Origin: Entomortierella parvispora
Taxonomy: Eukaryota > Mortierellomycota > Mortierellomycetes > Mortierellales > Mortierellaceae
Direction: 5' to 3'
Length of the DNA stretch: 64,000 nucleotides
NCBI GenBank assembly: GCA_963573315.1
Contig: OY752140.1
Span: 2,294,001 to 2,358,000 of the forward strand
In this document: positions 8,473 through 19,578 of the stretch, piece after piece
Layout of the letters: each line of letters begins with the position of its first letter
Numbering within the stretch: the first letter of the stretch is position 1
Notes under the pieces: generated by a model
The model's database searches: none
Told to the model about the DNA's origin: nothing
What the model saw: only the letters and a program-made list of their open reading frames with translations
Position numbers and translations under genes: made by a program

Positions 8473-11400
8473 ATGAGTCAACCACATTTGCCTCTCTTCG
8501 GCATCCTGGCATCCCTCGATGCCGACGAGCGCAATGCCGCCGCTCTGACTCTCATCAAGTCCCTGGCTGTGTTGCAGAACTCTCACAAGTGTGAGCTTGA
8601 CCCCTCAGCCGAGGAGATCACAGAGGAACGTTTGGACCTTTTGTGCCATCCTGAGGTTGTTTATGCTCTCAAACGTCTCATCAGAGGTCTTCCCAGTGAT
8701 CGCGAAGCTGCTCGTCAGGGCTTTTCTCTCGCATTAACTGAGGTACGGATCATGCAGTCTCGATTTGAGATTTATAAGCTGGATTTGGATCTGTTTGGAT
8801 ACTAACGCTCCTGGCCGGTTGTTCGTTTGGAATATAGTTGTTGATTGGCCTGAACTTCTTATCAGCAAAGATTGTCCTGGAGTTGTTGTTCAGATTCACA
8901 GAAATCAAGGCCTTTATGAAGGGCAAGGTAAACAGGAGTTCTGGCTATTGGACAATTGATGTACTACCAGCGGCAATGGTTCTATCACTTTATTTTACTG
9001 ATACATTCTCTTTCTACACTTAACAGGAGGAGCGAAACCATATGTTTGGCCGTATTTTTGGTTACATGAGCATTGTGCAGTCAGGGATGCTTACTCGCCC
9101 ACACACAACCGCCGAGGATATTCAGCTGATCGTAGATGACCTTGTTGAATACTCACAAGAAAAGTCATATCTGTCCGAGTGCTGTCACCAAGTCATTGTC
9201 AACATGCTGCCTCATGTAAGTCTGGAGGAATAGAGGTCGATCAGGCTACTATGATCTGGCTGACTCTGACATCCCTAACCTGTTTCTCGTTCTTTAGATT
9301 GTCAAACATCCAAAATCCATCAAATACATTGTCGACACACTTTTCGAGGGCGGCGTCAACACCCCGGACCAGCTCAATGTTGCTATGACTCTGAAGCAAC
9401 ACCTGGATCAGGTCAACAGCGAGTTGCCAGCAGAGGAGAAAATCAACTGGACAAAGGCTCTCGGAAAGTCATGGAAGAACCCCGCTATCCTTCACTCTTC
9501 CAACTTGAAATTCCTTGCGCTCTTGCTCAAGGAGACGTCCTCTGAGGAAGGATCCCAAGCTTCTTCCAGCTGGAGACAGAACTTGCACCCAGTCTGGGAC
9601 CGTGTGCTTGCCTTTTACTTTGATCCCTCGACTGCGTCCTCGACAAGCATTGCTCCTTTCCACGACTTTTGGAACGTTGTTATTGACAGTATGTCTCTCT
9701 TGCGCGGACCTGCTATATGGATAATCAAAACGTTCTTTTATTAACATGTATATTATCCCATAGCTTCTTTGTTCGATCCCAGTTCATCTCACGAGCGCAA
9801 GTTCTGGGGATTCCAGATCTTCGAGAAGGTGTTGCCCGTGCTGGGAGAGGACCAGATCCCCCTTGTCTTCACCACAAACTTCATGCGCTGCTTCGTTAAC
9901 AACCTGTCAAGTGAGGATCGATTCTTGAACAAAGCTGCTAAGCATACTATGGCTGCCATGCACGCCAAGGCCGATACCAATGAAGCCGTCCGCTTGACTT
10001 TGATCACCCAGTTGTTGGACAAGAACCCCAACTTCGACAAGATGTCCCGCTCCAAGACTGTTGAGACTCTCTTGGGTGGCTTGGACGTTTCCCACATTCA
10101 GCACTATCTCCAGTACTTGACCAAGGCCTTCTTGCAACAGGACGGAGCCGATTCCAGCAGCATGGAGCGCGGAAAGCGCATCGACATTTCCAGACAGTGG
10201 ACCATTGACCAAATGTTCTCTCTTTTCCGCAACTCCAAAGTTCCTCGCGAGGAGGGTTGGATCAAGTCAATTCTCGAGTTTCTCCTTGTCCATGCCTTCT
10301 TTGACATCAAGAAGGCTGACGCCAAGAGCAAATATGTCGAGGCACACACCTTGCCTGCCCCCGTCCTCTCGGCCGCCACTCGCGAGCATTGCAAGACCCG
10401 TTTCTACAGCATGATGGCCGAGTTGTCGACCATGTCCCCATTATCAGCGAAGAAGGAGGCGGAGGAAGCAGAAACCGTCAACTACAGCCGCAAGCTGAAC
10501 GGCACCATGCTGGATGGAACCTTCTGGTGCTCATTTGCCCTCAACATGATGGTTGATCTGGAGAAGAACAAGAACTTTGAGTCGTTGACAGTCCTTGGCG
10601 ATGATGCTGCCAAGGCCAAGAAGACGGCTTTGGCACTTGTTGCCAAGATTCAGGAAAAGTCAAAGAAGGCGTCCAAGGAGCTTCGTTCGCAGTACAAGGC
10701 CTTTGAGCTTTTGTTCGTCCAGATGATTCTCCAGCTGAATGTCGAGGCTGAGGATTCAACAAACATCTTGGGAGAGTTGCATGACTGTTACGATAAGGTC
10801 TTTTCCGCCGGCTCTAAGAAGGCTAACGGCAAGAAGACTAAGGACGACGAGGAGGAAGAAGAGCTCCAGCCTGTTGAGGTTATTATCGATATTTTGCTGA
10901 GTTTCTTGATCAAGCCCTCGGCTCTTTTGCGTCATGTTTCCGAGCAAGTCTTCGTTATCTTTTGCGACAAGATGACCAAGACTGGACTGGAGCTCATGCT
11001 CTCGACCCTTCAGACCAAGGACAACAAGGACGATATGTTCGGGGAGGAGGATGAAGATGCCGAGGCCGACGCCCACAACCAGTCGGATAATGATGAGGAC
11101 TCTGACTCTGAGGGCGACGATTCCTCAGACGTGGAGATGGACGACGCTGAAGATGAGGAAGAGGAAGAGGTTGATGTGGAATTCAGACGCAAGTTGGCTG
11201 AGGCCTTGAAGGTCAAGGATCCCAAGGAAGATGGCGCCGAATCCTCGGAGGAGGAGCTCTTGGATGACGACCAAATGACGATGTTTGACGAGAAATTGGA
11301 GGAGATTTTCAGACAAAAGAAGTTGGCCAAGTCTCAACAAAAGGACGCCAAGCAGACATTGATCCACTTCAAGAACAAGGTTCTGGATTTGTTGGAGCTG

Positions 11401-12552
11401 TACATCAAGAAGCAGCCTAGCAACGAGCTCGTTCTCGAAATGATTGTCCCTCTCCTGTCCCTTGTCCTCATACCCTCGGCGAGCAACAAGCCCGTCCATG
11501 ACAAGGTCTCTTCTCTTCTCCACACCAAGCTGGCCAAGATCAAGGATTACCCCCGCGAGTGCGACGATGAGCATGTCTTTGAGATTTTGAGCCAGGTCCA
11601 CGAGCTCGCCAAGAAGTCGCCTGACGCAAAGTTCTCTGGCCTTTGCGGTGAGCTTTCTCTCCTCCTGGTGAAGGTTTTGATTGGAGGTCAGGACGAGAAG
11701 ACGGCTGTCGGTGAGACCAAGGTCGAGGCTGCCCCTGTGAAGAAGTCCCGTGGCAAGGCCGCTGCCAAAGGAGCAAGTGCTGTGGATCCCGCTGAGGCTG
11801 CTTTGAAGGCCAAGCAAGACAGGATCATTGAGCTCTACACCTCGGGCTTGAAGGAGTTTATGACCCGCAAGAACTCAAACCTCTCTCCCAAGATGTTCTT
11901 GGAGTTCATTGATCGATTCCCTCATCTTGCATGGCATCTCTCGAGCACTTTGCTCGAGTACACCTCTCCAAAGACGACCGTCAAGTCGTTCCGACAGGCC
12001 ATGGCATTCAACATGCTCTCTGCTCTCGTCAAGCGCCTGGCTAACAAGAACACCCCCGAGTTCGAGCAATTGTTTTTGGAAACTTTGCCTTTGATCCGCA
12101 ACTCTTTGATCGAAACCTTCGAGGATGCCTTCGCCGTCGAGGCTGAGGCTGAGGGAGAGACTGCCACGCCTTCCAGAGGCTTGAACGTTGCCCGTCTTCG
12201 TGAGATCCTTAAGTTTGCCATCCTTTCAGCCAGGATGGCAAAGCGTAGCAGCCAAGATGACACCGAGAAGATGACACAGATCTGGGAGACCTCCAAGCTC
12301 GGACCTTTGTTCAAGCAAGTGAGCGAGGATGTTCGGTTTAACAGCGGAGCGCTCCGCAACCTGATCCAGCAGATGTTGGCCTTGATCGGAAGTGACATCA
12401 AGTTGCAAACAGGATCAAGCAAGAAGCAAGAGAAGATGGAGAAGCGGAAGAGGGAGCTCGAAGCCGCAGCTGGTGGAGCCAACGGATCAAAAAAGAAGAC
12501 CCATCGGTCCAAAAAGCGCTTGACGTCTTCAGGCGCCACAATTTCTTTGTAG
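8473..12552 (+). CDS. POL5: DNA polymerase phi / Pol5 (MYBBP1A family) nucleolar protein
   Basis: Five exons (8473-8742, 8838-8927, 9027-9215, 9298-9688, 9764-12552) join in frame to about 1,242 residues. The N-terminal alpha-helical repeats contain family-typical text: FSLALTELLIGLNF, MFGRIFGYMSIVQSGML and ERKFWGFQIFEKVLP. A long acidic stretch (about 720-800) of Asp/Glu/Ser follows, and the C-terminus is basic (KKKTHRSKKRLTSS). Despite the name, Pol5/MYBBP1A is not an active polymerase. In yeast it binds rDNA and early 60S particles and is needed for rRNA production and pre-ribosome recycling in the nucleolus. Length matches fungal Pol5 (~1,000-1,250). No broken motifs are seen. Confidence 0.85.
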
Positions 12553-12685
12553 CCCCTTTTTTGAACCATTGTATTTTCATTTTCTGGACACCCCATTTTG
12601 CATTTTCGTTATTTCATTTCATCATCTCAATAAAATTCTCAAGGCAAAAAAAAACTTGTATTTTATACTATGCCTCAAACCATGC

Positions 12686-15600
12686 TCAGTGGTGGGCTTG
12701 CACCTCTGCAGGAACAGACACCGACATGGTCTCTTCCACTTCTTCAATCTTATCGCGTTCCTCAACCTGCCCCTTGCTGTGAACCTCTGAAATGGAGAGT
12801 TGCTCAACTTCGGCTTCCCTCACTACAACGGGCTCCTCTTGCTTCTGGTGCACACTCAACTTGGCTTCCAGCTCGAGAATATGGGCAGCCATGGCCGCGT
12901 ATTCTTCCTTTAGCTCCCCCAACTCGGCCAGCTTCTCCTGAGCAACTCGTTCCGCCTCAATAGCTACACCAAGCTTCAAAGATAGAGTCTCGTGCTCCGT
13001 GGCTAAACTAAACCTGGCCTTCTCAAGTCTATCGATGGTCTCCTTGCGTTCGGTCGCTTCGGCTTCTAATTGGCCTTTCTCTTTCAACAACAGAGAGTGC
13101 TCCAAGGTCGATGTCGAGAACTTTGTAGAAAGCTCGGTCTGTTCCTGGGCCAACTTGGAGCAGAGTGTTTCGCACTGCTCATGCTTTGACGAGAGGTCGG
13201 TCAGTTGAAGACTCAAAGCCTCCTTCTCGGCACCCAATGACTCTTCACGTTCAATGGTCGCTGCAAGAGTCTTTTCCATCTCTTCGAGACGCCCCAAGAG
13301 GCGCTCACTTTGAGCTTGAGCCATATCTGAGAATTCAGAGGTACGCGCTTGCAACTCTGCTACCTGGGCTTTGGTCTCGGTTTGTTGCTCAGACATTGTG
13401 GTTATTTGGTCATTGGACTCTTTCAGTTCCTTGGCGAGATGTTCCAACTCGGCTTGGCGAGCACCCATCTGCTGGACGTGAACAGCTTGTGCTTCAGCAA
13501 GCTGATCTGCAAGTGTCTGCACGTCTGTTCGAGCCGCTTTCAGATCCGAAATTGTGCTCGTCAGCTCATCCTGGACCTTCTGAAGTTCCAAAGTTTTAAC
13601 GGCCAACTCGACGCGACCAGTACCGTTCTGGTGAGAAAGTTCGGCAGCAGCGGCAGCAGCGGCGGCAGACATGGCAGCAACTTGCTCCTCATGTTTGAAG
13701 GAGAGAACCTCGTGCTCTTCTTTCACACTGACCAATTCGGCACGGACACGCTCCAATTCCCCCTGCAGATCTGCATTGGCAGACAATTCCTTGTTTGCTG
13801 CATGTGCAGCCTCCTGAGCAGCTGTTGCACGAACCATCTCGAGCTCCTCCATCAAGGAGTGTTTTTCGCCTTCATAAGATTCACTCAGACTGCGCACAGC
13901 TTCTTCGGCGTGACCCACGCGAGTTGCATACTGTTCCGCCTCCAGTTTCGCGCTCTCGAGCTCGCCCTCAAGCGCACCCATCTCGGCCTCCAAGAGCTCG
14001 ATTCGGACCTCCTTCTTGGACAAACTGGCTTGTGCCTCGTGCAACTGGAATTGAACCTGGGCAATAAAACGTGTCCGCTCCTCTTCACGTTCACGAAATG
14101 TGTTTTCTTGCCGCATCAGGGCATCGGATTGTGAAAGGAGTTGCTGAAGCTGATGTTGCAAGTCGTTGTTCTGTGTGATAAGATGGTCGCGATGATGCTC
14201 GAGTTCTTGAATACGAGTTTCCATTGAACTTAGTTCAGCGCTGTGGTCCTCTCCCTCATTGGCTGCACAAACATGTTCGGCCATGGAAGCGGCGACGGCC
14301 CCTTGAAGGGCCTTTTCATGTTCCCGTTGCGCCTTCTTCAGCTTCAAAAGCGCGTCTTTTGTGTTTTCCTTCTCCACCGAGAGTTGGCTTACCAACGCAG
14401 TGTTGGTATAGTTCAACGACCGCACCTTCTCGTCAAATCGCTGGGCACGAGTTTCTGTCCGCTTGGCGGATCTCACCACATCAGCATCAGCATCCATCTG
14501 TTTCTCGAGTTCTTGGATCTTGCGGACATATTGACTCTGGCGTGCCTCCAAGGCAACTAAAGAAAGCTCCTTGGCCTTGACCAATGCCTGAAGGGCCTCC
14601 CATTCTTGTGCACTTGGGCATGTAGCTGCCTCGGGGTCACTGGTCACTTTGACCTCCTCTTGCTGTGCCTCGGTAGCTTTTGCGCCATTTTTGGGAACGG
14701 TTGTCTTGCGAGGAGACTTTTCAGGAGAAACTGCTTCTGTCACCGAAGGTTCAGTGAAAGATGCAGAGGCCTGGGCAAATTGCTTGAAGGACCGACTCTG
14801 ACTCTTGACAACTTGAAAATCATCCTCTTCGGAAGAATGCAGAGGAGGGTGAGAGGAATCCTTTGGAGTGACCACGGGTTGATTTCTTGACTGCATGGCT
14901 GGAGTGTGCATGGGTGAGAAGGAAGAGGGCTCGCGATCTTCCACAGCTTCTCGGGGAGAGCTGATCACTTGCTTGACCGAGATCTTCCCGGTGCGAGGTG
15001 TTTGAGTCGTGACAGCTGCAGCTGTCGTCGAGATTGAAACTGGAGTCGAGCCAACAGGAGAAACGGGAGACATCGCTGAAGCCGCCTTCTTGCTGGCCTT
15101 TCTTTCTCTCTTTGATACGGACTTGCCTTGAGTAGTAGTGTCGACCTCGACCTTGATTTCGCTCTGGACAGATGGACCTGAATCAAACTTGACGGTCTTC
15201 TCAGACTTGACGGGGGGTGAGAGGGGTGAGTCCAATGGCGAGGTGCCCACGACTTTTGTCGTCGCAACTAGCACGGACACATCAGACGTCGATACGCTGA
15301 GGCTGCCCTTCTTGCTACCAGCCCTCTTGGGATCCTTCTTGGAATTTTGAGCTAAGGTCACACCGGTGCTCTTCATGTTGTTGCCTTCAAGGATATCGAA
15401 TGGGTTCGAGATGGCGATACGCTCGTCCACTTCCTTCGCGGTAAGGTCGAAGTCATCCTTGTCGGGAGAGCCATCCCCTTTCTTGGGACGCACAACAACA
15501 ACTCTGCGATTTTTCAGTGACACAGAAACAGACAAACAGTTGTCAATTCTCAATCATCAATCATCAACTTGTCCATGAAAAGGCAGGCATTCTTTTGACT

Positions 15601-15821
15601 GACTTCTGCCATAAAACTCACTTTTTCTTGGCCTGCTTGTTGCTGCCTCTCTTGGACAGCTTTGCCTCCTCCAGTCGCAAGAGCTCTTGTTGAGCCTGCT
15701 CAGCCTGAAGGATGCGCTGGGCCTGGTTCTGGGGTTCGATAACGTTGGCGTACACGTAGTATGCTCCAGCTCCTGCTCCGGCAGCAACAAAAGTGACAGT
15801 AGTCGGGCTGAGATACTCCAT
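12686..15821 (-). CDS. Membrane-anchored long coiled-coil protein (kinectin/p180-like architecture)
   Basis: Two exons (15821-15622, 15503-12686) join in frame to 1,005 residues. The N-terminus (MEYLSPTTVTFVAAGAGAGA) contains one hydrophobic segment, then a basic, Gln-rich stretch. A disordered Ser/Thr/Pro/Lys-rich region (about 60-320) follows, and then ~650 residues of almost continuous heptad-type coiled coil rich in Glu/Ala/Leu/Gln to near the C-terminus. The short membrane anchor plus long coiled coil recalls ER proteins such as kinectin or p180, and Golgi tethers, but I see no sequence signature that decides between them. A role in organelle tethering is inference only. It converges with Pol5: stop codons are about 130 bp apart. 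Confidence 0.72.
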
Positions 15822-17283
15822 GATACCCTCGATACAAGTTGTTTGACCTGCGAGCAATGTATGGTACTGAATGTATCAGGATCTGCGTCGTATAATATAT
15901 CTCTCAAGAGGGTGGTGCAGTGGCGAACCTCGTAGAATACAAACTGGATAAATGACAGCGGTAAGGCTAGACACGGATGACGAAGAATGAAGACACAGGT
16001 ATGAAGGAGGAAGAACGGATAGGGAGAAAAGGAGAGAAGAACAAAAGCGAATCAATCCCCCTCTCTTCCTTTTCACTATCCCTTGCCGTTGTTCTCGACC
16101 CAAGTCAAGCAAAGGCCCCTTCTTTTCGCCCATTCTCGTGTTCATCTGTGGAACGCTGTTGTTTAAAAAGGGGTGGATCCGTGCGAAGGAAGCACAAGGA
16201 GTGAGAATAAATTTATTTCACCCTGAGCAACTCTTGGACTCTACCTACGTTGAAGACTCGAGCGACATCGCTCTCCCCTTTTTGTCACGAACATCTCCGG
16301 GTTAGGGCCCTCATCTCTTCCAAGGTACCAGCAGTCGATCGGCGCCGCAAACCACTGTTGGTTCCTTGGAATTCTCGGCCTCTTTGACAAGGCGGTCTGC
16401 CAGTCAAAGATACCGTTCGTTGTTTTCCTTTCCACTCTAGCAGAACCATCCACATCCTTTTTGGGCGCCAGCTCCCCCCTATCGCAGCGATTTCTAGATT
16501 GTCAGACCATCTAGCCTCTTTACCCAACTCGTGCAACGCTCACCCTGTCGATCTTTGGTGTGGATCCCTGAAGTGCTGGCTGGATCCCTGTCGCAGTCAA
16601 AGTCAACGCATACTTCTGATTCTGGTGGTGATTTTTTTTTTTTTTTTTTTTTGGAAATGTTCTGTTCGCCTGGTCTTCCGAGGTGGAGTGCTAGTCGCAG
16701 TCGTGGTAGCCTTCCGCCGGTTGCTCGTAGTATGAGTAGTAGGAACTGAGGCTAAGGATTTTTTTGACTGGAGTCTCCGGGCTTCCACGGTTCCCAGCGT
16801 TTGAAAACGGCGGTTGATGCTGCAAAGTTACTGAGCTAACATATGCTGTGAGTCATCGGATGTCAACACCCTGAATCTTGTAGGTGAAAGTCCAGCATAC
16901 CGCTGAATTCTCGCTGCTCGTGCAAGGTCTTCCGACTATTGACAATAAGGGTAAAAGCGCGTCTTGATTCTAGAGTTTTTCGGATCATTCAGGTTGGTGG
17001 CGGGTCACTAGCGCCCGAAGTCGATGCAGCCGTTGGGTTGTGGTGTCGTAGTTCATCTGGTTCCGGAAGCGGAGAGCGGTGAGGATGAGAGAGAATAGGA
17101 GAAAGAAAGGATGGACAGATGGATGGATGGATGCAGCGAAGGAAAGGAAGGCTGAAAGTTGCCATGGGAAGACAAAGTTGGGAATAAATTGCCGTTCATC
17201 CCTGGGGCTCCTTTCCTTCTTGTCCTCCAATCTCATTCACATCCATCCTTCTAATCCAATCCAATCAATCCAATTCCATCGCA
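15822..17283. other. 1.46-kb intergenic region between divergent genes
   Basis: This is the divergent promoter region of the coiled-coil gene and the F-box gene. It holds an 18-nt T tract (about 16,633-16,651) and pyrimidine-rich leaders on both sides. No protein frame with recognisable similarity is present. The stretch 16,745-16,990 is non-repetitive and could hold a noncoding RNA, but I found no decisive structure. Confidence 0.4.
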
Positions 17284-19086
17284 ATGGATCAATGCCTCAG
17301 GATCCCGGAGCTGCAGGAACACATCTCACAATATCTCAACGCAAGGCCGCTGGCTGCCTGCACTGCAGTCTCTCGTTCTTGGCGCGTGCTGTGGACCAGA
17401 CTTCTCTATCGGTCACCCGACATCGAGGCAGGGGCCCAGCTTGTCCAGTACGGGCACTTTGCCCGAAAACTGAGGTGGCGGCCAGTCGCGGCCGAGAGTC
17501 TAGATCTGGCGCGGATCCACTGCCAGTACCTCCAGACTATCCAGATCCACAATGCCCAGAATCACTACATGGACTGGAGCAGCTTTTGGGCCCACGTCTT
17601 GGGCTTGCAACCCCAGGAGTACGCTTTTCCCCCGCAGCCTGGCGTGCCACAACCAACATCGGACATGGTGCACCAATGGCAGCGTCAACTCCTGCAGACA
17701 CCGCTTGTGAGGAATGGTTTTCTGTCAGCGACAGTGCAGTCCTTACATTTGCAATGTGCAGATTGTGCAGATATTCTCGAGACGCTCATATATTGCCGCC
17801 TTTCTGCTTTACACAGAATCCAAGGTGCAGAACTGGATGGACACGAATCTGTTCTGCTTTCGCTCCGACACCTTAGTTTGGAAGGAAGTTATCATGAATC
17901 CTCAAGATCGGTCCTAAGCTTCCGGGCCTTCACTGCACTCCTGACGGCGTTTCCCAGCCTAGAGACCCTGTCGATCCCGTCCGTTCGTTTGTCTCAAAGC
18001 ATTTCAACTTTTCGAGGGTGTCGACGTATTGATCTGGATGGCGATATTGACTCTCTAATGTCGTCACTTGTGGGAGACCGACAGATAGACACTACGAAGA
18101 TACGCCTGCGGGCTTTGTCTGTGTCTCTCTACGATCCCGAACTCCCAGTTCTTCGCCAATTGATCGACTGGGCTCCTAATCTCCAGTCCCTCACTCTACG
18201 AGCGAGTCCTATCCCGTCTGAGGCTGCCCGAATATTTGTGCGCCGCTGCCCCCAGCTCAAGACACTAATATTGCGATCAGGAAATCGCCACTACCAACCG
18301 AGTATGTCACAAGTCAACACATGGAATGTCCAACCTCCAGACACTATCTACGACGACGAGGAGACGCATAGCCTTGGGTCACTTCTGACGCTTCGATTCC
18401 ACTGGATGGTCCTTTCTGATGCCGAACTGGACTATATGACACGGAATGCTCGCCAGCTGCGGGAGCTTGCATTGATTTACAAGCGGCATCTTGCAGGTAG
18501 CGCGCCGCCTCTGCCTACATCGGAATTTAGACCGAGTTGGAGGGCGATTCATCGTGCAATTTCAGTAAACTGTCGGTGGCTGACAACGTTGAAAATACGA
18601 TTCGCGACCAATTTGCCTGTTGATTTCTTTCGGCTGGAGGAGGCTGGTACTGCTGTCCAGACCGAGGGCGACGACATGAAACAATTGATTCGTGCGATAA
18701 CACCGAGACGCCAACAAGTCCGAGAGTGGCCTTGCGCAAAAACCTTGGAGTATGTGTACCTGACGGATATTTTCTTTCGAAAAACAGATGATAGTCGGAT
18801 TTTTCGGCAGAACTTTCGTACCTGGACCAATCTGAAGATCTTGACAATGTTGGGCAAAGGCATATGTCCTGAAGCGTTTGTCCAGGATCGACTTCATGCG
18901 GTTGTGTTTCCTGATCTGACGGATCTCCATGTGCAGTTGGAGGCAGATCGGCCACTGCTTGTTGATCAGGCTCAGGCACTCGTAGAAACTATGCCGGCCT
19001 TGCAGGAACTCGATCTAACACACGGGCTGTCAACAGAAGCAGAGCGCTGGCTTGTAGAGTTCCGGCCGTCGATCATGACCTTTTAG
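17284..19086 (+). CDS. F-box / leucine-rich repeat protein
   Basis: An intronless 600-residue ORF. Residues 1-45 form an F-box-like domain (RIPELQEHISQYLNARPLAACTAVSRSW in parts), including the Trp that normally closes the motif. The remainder is a series of irregular leucine-rich repeats (LRHLSLEGS, LQSLTLRAS, LKTLILRSG, LRELALIYK, LKILTMLG, LQELDLTHG). F-box proteins recruit substrates to SCF ubiquitin ligases through Skp1. Such intronless F-box/LRR genes are expanded in many early-diverging fungi, and the substrate cannot be told. No truncation is seen. Confidence 0.8.
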   Translation: MDQCLRIPELQEHISQYLNARPLAACTAVSRSWRVLWTRLLYRSPDIEAGAQLVQYGHFARKLRWRPVAAESLDLARIHCQYLQTIQIHNAQNHYMDWSSFWAHVLGLQPQEYAFPPQPGVPQPTSDMVHQWQRQLLQTPLVRNGFLSATVQSLHLQCADCADILETLIYCRLSALHRIQGAELDGHESVLLSLRHLSLEGSYHESSRSVLSFRAFTALLTAFPSLETLSIPSVRLSQSISTFRGCRRIDLDGDIDSLMSSLVGDRQIDTTKIRLRALSVSLYDPELPVLRQLIDWAPNLQSLTLRASPIPSEAARIFVRRCPQLKTLILRSGNRHYQPSMSQVNTWNVQPPDTIYDDEETHSLGSLLTLRFHWMVLSDAELDYMTRNARQLRELALIYKRHLAGSAPPLPTSEFRPSWRAIHRAISVNCRWLTTLKIRFATNLPVDFFRLEEAGTAVQTEGDDMKQLIRAITPRRQQVREWPCAKTLEYVYLTDIFFRKTDDSRIFRQNFRTWTNLKILTMLGKGICPEAFVQDRLHAVVFPDLTDLHVQLEADRPLLVDQAQALVETMPALQELDLTHGLSTEAERWLVEFRPSIMTF

Positions 19087-19578
19087 GACGATATCTCCAG
19101 GCGGCGAGACTGGCTGCGATCTTGCGAGAGATAACAAACTAAGACGGTCAATTAGCAGTGGGAAACATAGCAAGCCACCGCATATTTGCATGTAGCGACC
19201 CTCCTTCTCCGACAGCGGTGTTCTCCGCCAGCAGAGACATTTTCCACCGTTTCTTTCCACCCAGCAGTCATCGCTCTGTCGCAGTCATCCTGAGTGGAGG
19301 GATGAAGATTAAAGAGGGAGGGAAGAAGGAGTGGGCCCTGGACCAGCGAGCCGGCCAACCCAGCTTCGGAGCATTTTTCTCTTCCCTCTCCCTGTTTTTA
19401 TTTGGCTGACTCACTCTGCACGAGCCCAAGGATACAACGTTCCTCAACTCTTGTCTTTATCTTGAACTCTCCTTGCTGCTGCCTCTCTCTCTTTCATTCT
19501 TTGTTGCTCTGTCTTCATTCTTCTTCCACACCCCATTCCCTCTCCCTCCCTCTCTCTCTTTCTGTTTCTCCTGCCACC
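19087..19578. promoter_or_regulatory. Intergenic region and pyrimidine-rich leader of the aspartate kinase gene
   Basis: About 490 bp without a gene. The last ~130 bp (19,450-19,578) are a CT-rich leader directly before the aspartate kinase start codon, which has a CCACC context. No other signal was identified. Confidence 0.45.

Noticed and set aside
11125..11817. Minus-strand 230-codon frame inside Pol5
   Set aside because: It is antisense to the conserved Pol5 coding sequence, with no start context or domain.
16745..16990. Possible box C/D snoRNA (TGATGC and CTGA-like boxes)
   Set aside because: Boxes are imperfect, no flanking stem could be paired, and such short motifs occur by chance.
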